Positions 46,733-57,811 of a DNA stretch of 64,000 nucleotides are shown one piece after another. Location: the NCBI GenBank assembly GCA_020747065.1, contig JAGMVK010000020.1, forward strand, positions 682,001-746,000, read 5' to 3'. How positions within the stretch are numbered: the first letter of the stretch is position 1; the number at the start of each line of letters is the position of its first letter. A program made the position numbers and the translations under genes. The notes under the pieces were generated by a model. The model made no database searches. It was not told the DNA's origin and saw only the letters and a list, made by a program, of their open reading frames with translations. Source of the DNA: Cadophora sp. MPI-SDFR-AT-0126. Its lineage: Eukaryota > Ascomycota > Leotiomycetes > Helotiales > Ploettnerulaceae.

Positions 46733-49080
46733 CTTGTTTGATGTATATGATACGTAGGTTGGTGGAGAGAAAATATTGGAGTGAGATGAAAAGATTGAAG
46801 CTTCCGGAGCCTACAAGTTTGAAAAGTGCACAGAAATTTGCGTGGTTTGAAAAAAGAATGTGAATGTAGGACAACGAGAATGAGCGTAATCTGAGGAACA
46901 CGGAGAAGCTGCGATATCAACTTCTCTTTATACAATAGGATGCCCTGACCCCTGGATGGTAGTCGTCCCATAAATCGGGATGACCCACAATAAATTCAAC
47001 AGATGTCCCCCACATGTTTCAAAGAGCGCGCAAAACGAAACACGGAAACTTACTGATTCCCTATGTCGCTCAACCTGCTTGCTGAGATGTTCTGGCTGGT
47101 TCGCGGAGTATTGGTTCAGCGTCTTAAAAGAGCGAACTTACAAAATGTCATTCAAGCAATGAAGACTGTCGGCTTTCGCAAACTCTGATGATGTTTTCAG
47201 CCTCCTGTCAAATCCTTTCAGTCTTGGAGCCTTGGAAAAGCCTTGGAAAACAAAGACAAGCACACATAAGCATCGCCAGCAGACTCAACAAGGAACCCAA
47301 ACACGAGTGTCTGCAAATGCACGTCCACCTCCAAATTACAGTCCGCGAGTAGGTCGTCGTAATAAACTCTTGGCACTCTAATTGATCTGCGGTAAGCGAG
47401 TCCGCAACCACTGATAAACCAGCACGAAACAGGGTTCGCGTGTTTCAGCTCCAAAGTCAGATGTCCGCAATATATTTGAATACCTTGGCCTCATTTCGAT
47501 TTGTGGGAATGTGAGATATATATTTCGCCCCCTTCGACGCCCCTGTTACGAGTACAATGATGATATCTAGATCGGGACCCCGATCTATTGAAATGATGCA
47601 GAGGGACCCGAAGTTCCGAAGTCCGAGCTTCCCTGACCCTTGGCAGTCATCTACCTGATGGGAATTGCGATGAAATGTCGACATGCGAGGGGCTTATCAT
47701 AAGCTATCGCAGCATCGACAAACGGCCACAATTCGGAACAAGAACTACTAGTCAATTCACCTTCTGTGGGCTCGGGGCTCGCTTACAATCGGGGAAAGCA
47801 AATGTACCAGGAAAGCAAAAGTTTAGGTTATCGATGCATTGATTTTTATTTCAGTTAATTATGTAATTATTCTATAATTGAAATATATACGTTTTTTAGA
47901 GGTTTTCAGATCGATTTTGAGTTGTGACACTTTTGCTTTGCTGCTATATTTGCTTTCTCCGATTGTAAGCGAGCCCCGAGCCACAGAAGGTGAACCGACT
48001 AGTATATCTGGATAGGGGTATGAAAAAAACCCATAATGTTGGACATCCCAGCTGAGTTCTGAAATGTAGGCCAGTAATCTGAACGTGTTCGTAGTGGCGT
48101 GAGGAGTAGCGTGAAGTGATTCGAGCCCTCCCGTCTATTGTCCTTGTAAATATTTCTAGCTGACGAAGTATGAATCCGTTCATCTCTCAAGTACTTAATC
48201 CATCGGAAGCCTATCAAACTCATGGGCAGATAGCTATTCTGTCCCAAAGCGGGTAGTCAATCGGACAACCAGGTGATCACGTGAGCTAGATGGAAGCATT
48301 ACTTTGGCCTGAAATTCGCTACAAAAAGATGACTCATGATTTTGGCTCAACTTCAAGCATCGAATCAACAAGATTCATTCTCGTATCCATGTTGCAATTG
48401 ATCTCTACAGTGTCTTTGTTGGTGGCACTTAGCGAGTATTTCATCCCCATTTTACAGAAGCAAGTAGAGAGCCACCTCAATTTCCAACTTTCTATCAGAA
48501 TGCAATGTTTGATTTACATAATTTATATTATATTCAGCTCGCTAGACTCAAGCTGTCCATGAGTGATGCAGCGGATCCAGTCTTATATCGGTACAGTAAC
48601 TCATCGATTCGGTGATCGTTGCGCTGGTGTGGAGCCTAGCAAGCATGGCCCGGGTCCGCTATTGCAGATCTGGACCTGCCCTGATACTTGAAATTCCCTT
48701 TTCTTTTAACCATTAGCTTCATCTTACTCCTCATTTCAAATTGACAATATTGACAAGTTAACATGCAAACTGCGATTTTCCAGGTTTTAATCACTTAGTA
48801 GGGACCTTTTATAATTCATAAATACAAAATGTACCTTTTTAACCTCGTCTACTTTAAAACATTTTATAGAATTACTAGATCGTGGAAACCACGGTTTTTT
48901 GGTCTCAAATATGTTCAAAGGGGCAGTGTCTGGAAGGGGTGTCACCTTATCTGTCCTGATTCGCTGCACATGCAGCAGCTTTACTAAGCAATTACATCCG
49001 AACAGCCTGTATTGGTCCCAGCCCTTCATATTCTCGTATCTCTCATACCACGTCGCCTCTGCCACATTCTTCACTGAACA
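46733..49080. other. Intergenic region with a MITE
   Basis: About 2.35 kb with no convincing gene. It holds the pectate lyase promoter at its left end, the MITE at 47748-48002, and the promoter of the HeLo-like gene at its right end. Confidence 0.45.
47748..48002. mobile_element. 255-bp MITE with ~56-bp inverted repeats and TA target site
   Basis: The ends are inverted copies beginning CTAGTC, continuing through CACCTTCTGTGG, CTCGGGGCTCGCTTACAATCGG and AAAGCAAAT with few mismatches. TA lies on both sides (47746-47747 and 48003-48004), as for Tc1/mariner-type MITEs. The centre is AT-rich and non-coding. Confidence 0.8.
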
Positions 49081-50024
49081 ATGGCCGACCCTCTTAGCGT
49101 CACCGCAAGCGTGGTCGCAGTAGCAGGCTTCGCCTATTCCAGCAGCAAATCCCTCTACGATCTAATCTGCACAATCAGAGACGCACCCCAGATCTTCCTT
49201 GATCTGAACCAGAGCCTCTCAGCTCTTTCTCAGACCCTAGATTCACTTCAAAGAAACCTTGACGGTCGTAATGCGAGGCTATCTAAAAGCCAGATCGCCT
49301 GCTTACAACAAGCAAAGCCAACTCTCGAGGGCTGTAACCTTGCGTGTCAGGAGTTTAAGATGAAGCTGGAGGAACTTACTTCTCATTCCAAGGACGGGAG
49401 AAGGAGCTTCAGGGATAGCCTGAAGCTGAGTTTTCAGGGCAAGAATATCGCGGATTTCAGGGTGAGGGTGGCTGATTGGAAAGAGAGTCTTTCGATTGCT
49501 TTGGATGTTGCCTTACTGTAAGCTCCTCCCGAATTATGCTGATCGTTGGCTTCAAGCAGAAATAAAATAGGCTAATCTTTCGATGGCTGTATAGCACGTC
49601 TATGTCTGCCAACACGGAAGCTTTCAGGGCGCTCGAAGACAAGATCGACGCAACTGAGAGGCAAATCACTACTGATCTTAAGCTGGCGAATGAACGGCTA
49701 CAGAATCTGCTAGCAGCTGAGCCGGAGAGCGAAGCAGAGTTGCAGATTATGGCTAAGAAAAGAAGGGTGGAAGAACAGCAGAGGATGGCGCTCATGCAGT
49801 GTCTTTATTTGTGTCAGGCGGCCGTGGAAGGGGTAAAGCAGACGACTGGTCACTCATTCACGAATAATGAGCTTCTGGGAGAGGCAAGAGCTGCCTATGG
49901 GAACGTTGGGAATGTGGTCGTTGGTAGTGTTGTTAATGCTTATGAAGGGAATCGCGCGAGTGATAGGGCGAGAGTGGTGATGGGGAATATGGATAGTGCT
50001 AGTTTCCTCGAATTTATGAAGTAA
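49081..50024 (+). CDS. HeLo-like (Fungal_N / PF17111-type) domain protein
   Basis: 288 residues from two exons (49081-49517 and 49595-50024). The start MADPLSVTASVVAVAGFAYSSSK and the heptad-like helices after it are typical of the N-terminal domain of fungal STAND proteins, a HeLo-like helical domain linked to membrane-directed cell death in related proteins. A second helical block follows (residues ~150-215). The C-terminus is Gly/Asn-rich (YGNVGNVVVGSVVNAYEGN, then ARVVMGN). It stands alone here, without NTPase or repeat domains, and is tail to tail with a NACHT gene ~490 bp away. It could be the death effector of that receptor; that is inferred. Confidence 0.75.
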
Positions 50025-50515
50025 GATAGTGGGGAGGTTTTTAACACATGTTTGTGTAACATTTTCTATTATGGACAGTGTAGCCTGACGGAGTCGAGTT
50101 GATCAATCCATTTTGTTTTCTTGATCAAGTTAGATGAAAATTTTGATCAAATACAAAAACACCAAATTATAATTCATTATGTCATGGTTTCTTGATTGGA
50201 TAGAACATGATTGTGAGTATTCTGTCATAAATAGACTAAAATTAGGATCCTATATTTTGTTCTAAGGTAAAAAACTTTACGCTAATCATGGACACTTGAG
50301 TTGTGATTTGACTAGGTGCTGAAATGTTGTTCATGGATGCTGTCCACTTCGTAACTGTATGTACTGTGCCTGATGGCTGTACATTCAAGAGGATCTAGAT
50401 TATACTCTATGATACGTGGATACAGCAATTACAATGCTTTCAACCTCGGGTTTGACTACCACCTGTCAAACGAAGAGCTCTTGATGCTATGAAATGCAAA
50501 GTTGTGTCTACTTAT
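50025..50515. other. 3'-3' intergenic region
   Basis: About 490 bp between the convergent HeLo-like and NACHT genes. Nothing recognised. Confidence 0.4.
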
Positions 50516-53497
50516 TTAATCGATTTGCGATTCCTGCTTCGACTGCGTTACATCCCGACGTTTTGGTCTGGCCATCACCATCAAATCACATACTGTCATG
50601 AAGCCTCCTAGGCGCTGCCGATAGCCTGACATATCAGGCGGTAACATGCTATGTTTTCTCCAGGTTCTTACAGAATACTCGAGCATGTCGATTAGCGTCG
50701 ATGGTACCAAGGCTGGTCTGCATCCAAGGTCCCCTGGGCATTTGATATCGAGAATCTCTTCAATCTGGGCATTGACGGAATTTCCATTCGAATCGGGCAG
50801 CATAGGATCCGCGCCATAGCTGAGAAGTAACTCTACCAGCTGTTTGTATTCCGCTAAGACCGAATACTCCTTGCGATTCTTTGCGGGAACGGAAAGGTCG
50901 ACGATGATATGGAGTGGTCTTGTGAATTCAACATCGGCTCCTTGGCGCCTGTTGAAAGTGCCAGACTGTCTTTCCTCTGCTGGAGAAAGAGGCCGTACGG
51001 GCGAGGTTGAGAGCGGAGATTGAGATGGAGGTGGAGATAAAGACGAACATGAAGATGGGTGTGCTGAAGGAGATAGGGCGGGTATCAATGGCAATTGGGG
51101 CAACTTTGGTGGTATTGGCGGGGAATGGGGATGCGAAATCGGGGATGGCAAGGCGGAAGATGCAAATGACCCTGTGAACTGGGACAGAAATAAGAATCCA
51201 TACTCTGACCGGTATACCAACCGTGGAACTTGGTAGTTTGGATCAGCGCCGTGCATCAGAAAGAGTTGGAGAACAAGGAACAATTTCCTCAGAGAACAGG
51301 TCCGAATCTCCCGAAAGCTGAGCAACGCATGTGCCCAAGGTGTCCAATCAATGAACATTGCTTTATCGATCGGTGTCTGAGCTTCCAGGAGAGCAGTAAG
51401 TGTTTTCAGTGGATGTGAGTCAAATCTGATGCCATCGATAGCGCAAAGTAGCAAACGTATCTTGTCACTGGTTGTCCAATTCCCCTCCTGTAACTTCGTC
51501 AACACGTATCGTTCGTGCCCCAGAAGCGTAGCTAGACATAACATATCCACAACGGGGTTCGAGTACTTCCTTTCCATGGCCCATGTTATACCTTTACCTC
51601 CCCAGAAGTGATAATAATCATCATGCCATCTGGTGTAGGCTGCCGTGTAAGCCTTGTCGAGGAGTTCAATATATGGCTCGGTTGGGTACTGTGTACACTC
51701 ATCCAAAGTGCCCGAGTATTCGAAGAAACGAGTGAGCGTTGTACGCCCTGGCGGTCCCCAAATGCTGTCCTCAAAATCCATACTTGGTGTCTGTAAATGA
51801 ATCCATGGTGGCCACCAATCATGATTCGCTATCAACGCTCCAAGACAACCTCTCATTAATGCGACATTAGCATCTAGTCTGTGTTCTGTGCTGACTCGCC
51901 CAAGAAGTTCAGCTGTGGTCTCCGGTTCCTCGAGATATTCCTTGACAGAACGATGGACAAAGACCAGACAATGATTGTTCCAATCGCCTGACCCACTATC
52001 GAGCACTCTTCTGCCAGGAACAATATCTAGAAGCACTCCGCAGCGACTTTGTATTCGGTCTCTAGTCCTATCGCATTTTTCCGGGAGGGGGTATTCTTCG
52101 AGGTAGGATTCATGCTGATATTGGGAAAGGGCTTCCAGAGAATCTTCCGCAAAGGACGCTTCGAGTAAGCTTACAAAATGGTCGGGAATCAAGTGGCAGA
52201 GCATTTGAGTATAGATCCATGTACCGCTCCAGTATTGAGGGTTAATATCCTTGAGTATTTTGGCATACAGATGTTTGATATCAGTCGGAAGATTGTCTAT
52301 ATGGCTTTGGAGTTCGGCATCTGAATTGCCGGCTTCGAGTCCAAGGGTGATTTCCTTAAGAACCAGCTTCACCCACAGAAACACGCCTTCCGCTTTCGCG
52401 ACAATACTTTCGATCAATCTGTCTCGGACTTGCTGCCTGAAGCGTTGATTCCTATGCTTCTGTGCCAGGAGCTCCGTCGTCCGATACAAACCCGATTTGA
52501 CATACTTGAAGATGTCTTCTGCCGTTCGCTCATGGATGCGCACTCCGGGCCAAGGAGCGAGGTGGAGCTCTATCTCACGAAGTCTTCGACTTGCTAAACA
52601 CACCTTAATTGACAGCGGTGTATCCTTCATGCGCTGAATCCATGGAACCAAAAACTTGTCAAGCTGGTCGCGGCGAACAACATCGGATTCGCATTCGTCA
52701 AGGCCATCCACGAAAAGGTACGCTGTTGCCTCAACCTCCTGCTGGCCGCTTATGGCCCAAAGAGCCTCTTTCAGGGTCTCTTCAGTCCAAGTGAACGCTT
52801 CTTCATCCCCAGCTAGGGCCCTTTCCCGTTTGAAAATCGGAAGCACAACGGGGCTCAGTTCCTTGCATTGCGACAAAAGTTGATGTAGTGTGGCGGCGAG
52901 AAATCCAAAGAACGTTTGTTCCTGCGGGATACCAAGCTCGTGGAAAAAGTAACTAGCTTGTATAATCTTGCGTCCGGCTGGCGAGCTACCAATGACTTTT
53001 GCTTCAAAATTGCTGTAAATATATTTCATCAATGTGGACTTGCCAGCTCCAGGCTTTCCCGAAACCCAGTAGAATCCAGTCCCTACTTTCGTCCATGACA
53101 CGAAGCCAGGCCCACTGGAGCTTTCATCCCAAATCCAGTGAAAGCTTTCCCCGTGGGCTGTTTCGACATTTTGTAATCTTGGGTTCCGGGCAACGAGCTT
53201 CATGCTGTCTAAGCATTCGGTATAAACATCCTTTGTGAACTGTGATGCGACTAATTTATCGTCGGTTAGCTACCCCACCGTTTATCTTAAAGAGCTCGTA
53301 CAGATATTGTTGATGGTGATGTCTCGACCATAGTAGTGACCGTAGTGGACTCGGCTTTGGCCTGTAGCCACATTGTTCTGATACCGGGATCCTTGAAAGT
53401 AATCATCCTCCTCGTCCTGTCGAGTCCCAGCAGCGCTGTGGTGATATCGCGACCCCTGAGGATTGCTATCATCCTCTTCTGCGCCCACTCTAGCCAT
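50516..53497 (-). CDS. NACHT-domain STAND NTPase with ankyrin-like C-terminus
   Basis: 976 residues from two exons (53302-53497 and 50516-53250). Fungal NLR-like receptor. A short N-terminal region (~65 residues) has two imperfect QGSRY units and the stretch QNNVATGQSRVHYGHYYG before the NACHT domain. NACHT motifs: Walker A GKPGAGKST, Walker B YLFVDGLDEC, and CLASRR (sensor-type Arg). A helical middle region follows, then a Pro/Ser-rich insert (~690-740) and a single ankyrin-like unit (LVELLLSYGADPMLPDSNG) near the end. The start is the ATG giving MARVGAEEDD. The N-terminal stretch resembles the motif often found before NACHT domains, some of which act as amyloid signalling motifs. Ligand and role are unknown; heterokaryon incompatibility or defence is the family theme. 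Confidence 0.85.
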
Positions 53498-54027
53498 CTT
53501 CTGCAGCAATCGTGGGCCCTCGGAGGAGGCACTACAATGACTTCTGCTGTGGAAGCAGTCCTGTTCAGCCTTGTGCGGCTTGCCTCAATGAGGGTTCACG
53601 TTGTGGCGAGTCATATAGAGCCATCAATCAAGTGATAGTAACAAGAGCTCACTTAGAGATACGAGTGTTGTCCCAGAAGGGCTTCGGAGACAGGTTGGTA
53701 AATTTAAGACGAGGCTGGGGCTGGGATCCGACACAGCTGCCTAACGCTGACACGGAAATCTGAATTTAACCGAGATCCCGTGCAAAAGCAAGTTCCTTGG
53801 GTTCAGAAGTCAGCAGCACCACTATTTTACCTGTGTGCTGCCGGAGCCAGCACAAACCCGAAAGCAAAGATTTCCTTTCTTTTACAATTATAAAACTTTT
53901 TACTTATGTACTTATAGAGTCGTACCAATCGCAAGGAAGTATTTACTGAGGGGGGTATTTGCATGCCACCCCCCGCCCTTTTCACCCCTTGTTACCCCCT
54001 TTCACCCCCATCCTTGAGACCCATCAT
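53498..54027. other. Intergenic region
   Basis: About 530 bp with the NACHT gene promoter and, near 53950-54010, a C-rich low-complexity stretch at the 3' end of the P450 gene. No gene is seen. Confidence 0.4.
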
Positions 54028-56092
54028 CTACCTCGCCTTAAACTGCAACATCAAACTCTCCAGCCCAATAGTGAAATAATCCTCCGACTTCTCCAGCAAC
54101 TTCATGCCATCCTCGCCTGGCGCGAACGAGACGTCGAATTTTGAGACCAGCAGGGCGCAGACGGTGCGGAGTTCCATGAGGGCGAGGTTCTTCCCGATGC
54201 AGCCGTAACGTCCTGAGGATAGTGTGTTAGGCGAGTTTTGGATGGAGAAGTGAGAGATGTGGGAGGGGACAGGGGGGAGGAGAAGAAGAGAGGGGGAGAG
54301 GGAGGGGAGGAGAGAGGAGAGAGAGGTGGAAGACATACCGATTGAGAAAGGAGCGTATGCCGATTTATTGATGATGAGATCTGAGTCTGGCGCCCAACGC
54401 TCAGGGAGGAACTCGAGGGGCCTTTTCCATGCTTTTGGCGCTGCGGGAATGTCAGTATTGAGTCACAACTTCTCAACAATTCGGAATTGAAAAGGGAGAA
54501 ACGCAGCAGAGAAAGAGCCAAACTCACATCTCCCCACCGTCCACAACGGCACCGACACAGTAATCTCCCCCGGAATCCTCACCTCACCAATCACCACCCC
54601 CTCTTTCGGCGTCAACCTACTAACCCCACCCGGAACAGGCGGATGCAGCCTCAACGTCTCATTAATAGCCCCATTCAAATACTCCGCATTCTGCAACTCT
54701 TTATTGTCGAACGAGCCATCCAGTTTCTGCAGCGATTGGAGTTCCTTCCGGAGGTTCTGCACGATGGTGGGGGATGAGGCGAGGTGGTAGAAGAGGTAGG
54801 TGAGGGTCGCGGCGGTGGTGTCTGAGCCGGCTACGATGATGAGACGGGCGTCGCCGACGAGCCACATGTGTTCTTTGAAGGGGTCAGAGGACATGGGGTC
54901 TGCTTCGAGGAGCCAGGACATGATGTCTCGTTCTTCCATTTTCATCTGTGGTGTTGACTTTGTCAGAACTCGCTTCTCGGAAAACTCATCAAGCATCCGC
55001 GTGACATGTTGGATAAGTAAGTAATCCCCGAGTGTTTTGAACCAAGAGCATCCAATGAGTCAAAAGAGAGAATGCATTTCAACTCACAGCCTTCCTCTTC
55101 TCCGCCTGCTCCTCACAATACGCCAACCACCTATTATACCCCGCCCCAGCGCCCGGCAGCCTCATCATAATCATCATCAACCACGGCATCGGCGAGAATA
55201 ACCCAATCGGTTTCTGCCCCTCATGCAACAGCTGAATCGCATTGTGCTTCTCTCCCGTTCTTAGCATATCGAAAGATTGGCCGAACGCAAGCTCGCCCAT
55301 GACATCGAAGGAATAGTAGTTGAACCAGAGACTTGAGTTGAGGGCTTTTCCGCCGAAGGATTTGATCTGGTCGACGAGCACGTTGGCGAATGAGACGACG
55401 CGGGATTCGTAGCTGTCGATTGCTAGGAAGAGATGTCAATCACTTTAAATTTCCAATAATGTGAATACAAGAGGAAGAAGGAAGAAGACAAACACACCTT
55501 TCATACTAAACCCCTTATCCCAGACCCTCCTCCGCTTATCATGCGTCGCCCTATCCCGACACTGATGCAAACTCACCAACGGATTCCCCATATCATACCA
55601 CGCACTCTTCGTACACGCACTCCTACTCCCCATAACCGCCTCCACCGCTTCGGGATCCGCAATACTCAGCTCGCTCGGCCCAATCCGCACATACTCTCCA
55701 TACGCCTCATGCCACCTGTCCAAGCGTTTGTAATTGTCGAACGAGCCGAGCTGCAGCACGTGCCAGAATTTCGTGAGCTTGGCGAGGGGTGGACCGGGGA
55801 AGGAGCGCAGACGGTGGAAGAGGGCGCGGTAGATGAGCATGCTGGTGAAGAGGGAAGCGAGGTAGGTGGAGAGGAGGAGGAGGGTGGTTAGGGATGCTTG
55901 GGTGAGGGTGTGGCTGGATAGGCGGGTGAGAAGCCAGGTGAAGAGAGGTGGGAGGAGGATTGAGAGTTGTGCTAGGCGGACGGCGGAGGTGTGGTGTTCG
56001 CCATGGATGAAGTAGAGATTGTGGGAGAGGAGGCCGAGGGCGAAAGAGGCAGCGAGGGGGACGCCTAGGTTTTGGGGGAGGGAGATGGCCAT
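54028..56092 (-). CDS. Cytochrome P450 with multi-span N-terminus
   Basis: 557 residues from five exons (55498-56092, 55088-55422, 54528-54984, 54339-54440, 54028-54212). The N-terminus has three or four hydrophobic spans (residues ~5-100) instead of one anchor, as in the fungal P450 group related to tryprostatin and benzoate hydroxylases. Motifs: SFPGPPLAKLTKFWHV, I-helix IVAGSDTTAATLTYL, ExxR in NETLRLHPPVPGG, EFLPERW, and the haem loop FSIGRYGCIGKNLALMELR. The third splice acceptor (GATGAG) is the least certain. It is about 12 kb from the cluster, so a link is not supported. Confidence 0.88.
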
Positions 56093-57131
56093 GTTGTCGT
56101 CGAGGCTGTTTACCGCTTTCCAGCGTCAAATTCTCGAAGGCAGTTGAGGTGATGGCAAGGAGATCTGCACTTGCTCAAGTACAGACCCGATCGACGATAA
56201 GAATTCAGCAAGGACGAAGGTTTCCCAGATAGTTCGCAAATATAAAACAAACAGCCAAAAGAACAACGAAGATTTGTCACTTAAACTCTTACAAAAAACA
56301 ATTGAGAATAATCACCTCCTCAGCCTCTACCTACCTCTTAAACCTACAGCAAACCACCCCAGTGCCGTCAACCGTGGCACTTCACGGCTCGCAAAACTCA
56401 AATCTATCGTTCTCCATTGGCTACCCACTCCAAAAAGAGCTACCTGTCTCAGAGTGGGAGATCCGATGCGGGGTAGCGGGGTAGCGGGGTAGTCAGTGCC
56501 TTCATTTCGAGGTTGGAACTGCGGCTGGCTGGTAGTTTTCTCGCTTCAGCGTACTCGCGTAGTGGGTAGGAAGTCAATGGAAATCCTTGAGAGAGTTTAC
56601 GATCCTCTCGCTACCTTTCTCATCGAGTGGTTGATCTGGTACCCATATCCACAGCGCATCGCATCAGACCAACACAAGTAGAATCCACGCAATGAAGTAA
56701 TCTCAGAATCATCCAAATCGCCATTATTCAACCAAAATTCTCCCAATCGCCCCTCAGGCAAAGTCAAAATCCATCCTAGTCATCTTAGCCCAAACATTTA
56801 GTGGGGGGCAGCAAGGCAAGCCGCCAGCCAGCCGAGGACTTCGGCTACCAGCACCGTATTGTTACTCATCCCTGCAATATGATAAGCGAAAGAACCCTAC
56901 GAGCGATCTTCAAGGTTATCTTCAAACTCTATTCCTCCTATCGGGTGACGAAAAACGTGATCGATTAAGGTTTGATAGCTAGATACGATCGTTTTGCGAT
57001 TTTAGCTACGACTTCCTAAAACAAAAGATAAATGAAATTTCTGAGGGAGATGTAGTTTTTAACCACGTAGCTATGTGAAAGATGGAATTTGATTTTTATT
57101 AGATGCTGACTTAAAAAGTAATTATGTAGAG
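56093..57131. other. Intergenic region
   Basis: About 1 kb holding the P450 promoter. A small tandem array of a GGTAGCGGG unit lies near 56466-56492. No gene is supported. Confidence 0.4.
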
Positions 57132-57155
57132 AAAAAAAAAAAAAAAAAAAAAAAA
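57132..57155 (-). terminator. RNA polymerase III terminator of the 5S gene
   Basis: Run of about 24-25 T on the minus strand, immediately after the 3' end of the 5S rRNA. Pol III needs only four or more T, so this is unusually long. Confidence 0.85.
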
Positions 57156-57274
57156 ACATACAACAGTGGGTATTCGCTGGTGGTCACCCACCCAACTACT
57201 AATCCACCGATTTGAGGCTTGAGTACGGCAGAGCGGACGGGATGCCCTAGTTTCCTCAATCTATGGTCGTATGT
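57156..57274 (-). rRNA. 5S rRNA
   Basis: 119 nt on the minus strand, beginning ACATACGACCATAG and ending GTTGTATGT, which pair as helix I. Conserved fungal 5S blocks are visible: CATCCCGTCCGCTC, GCCGTACTCAAGCC (internal promoter region), TAGTTGGGTGGGTGACC and CCAGCGAATACCC. A T-run follows. Filamentous ascomycetes carry dispersed 5S genes outside the rDNA, as here. Length and helix I are intact, so it is probably functional, though the bases near the middle (AAATCGGTGGA) could include drift. Confidence 0.9.
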
Positions 57275-57811
57275 GACAGCCAGCGTCTTATTTGGATATA
57301 TTACTTGTTCTGGACTATTCGATTGAATTTTTGAGTTTTTTTTTTAAAAAAAAAGTCATACATCAACAAGCCTATGGAGCTTGTTAATCAATCAAATCAC
57401 ACGAATAGATCGCTTTCCTGTATAGCTAAAAGGATCCATTATTCTGTGCTCGGTGTCCGGAATGCGTAATGGGAAGCTATATCTACTCGTTGCAGAACTG
57501 ATCTCACCACCAACCCGCTGCAATTATGCAAGTGAAGAGCGACACATACAATACTTCGACGGAGCAGGCAGCGTTACGAGAAGATGAAAAGCAAGCCGAT
57601 GCATCATAGCCAGAGTTCACGCCATCGTGCTCGTATATTCTCATCCAGTCGCCAAAACAATGCAATATCATCATCATCACCATCACCCGCATCAGCATAT
57701 CATCCACGCTCTCATATCCACCACCGTCATATATTAAATCATCGTCGAAGTTTGCCAAGCAACATGGGAAAGTAAAAGCCATTCAAGATGTTCGTGAGAA
57801 TCAGACGACAC
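57275..57811. other. Intergenic region
   Basis: About 540 bp between the 5S gene and the large gene to the right, including a short CAT/ATC-rich stretch near 57670-57740. No gene is seen. Confidence 0.4.

Noticed and set aside
54028..56092. Second P450 as a member of the alkylitaconate cluster
   Set aside because: About 12 kb and several unrelated genes lie between it and the cluster, so nothing in the layout supports a link.
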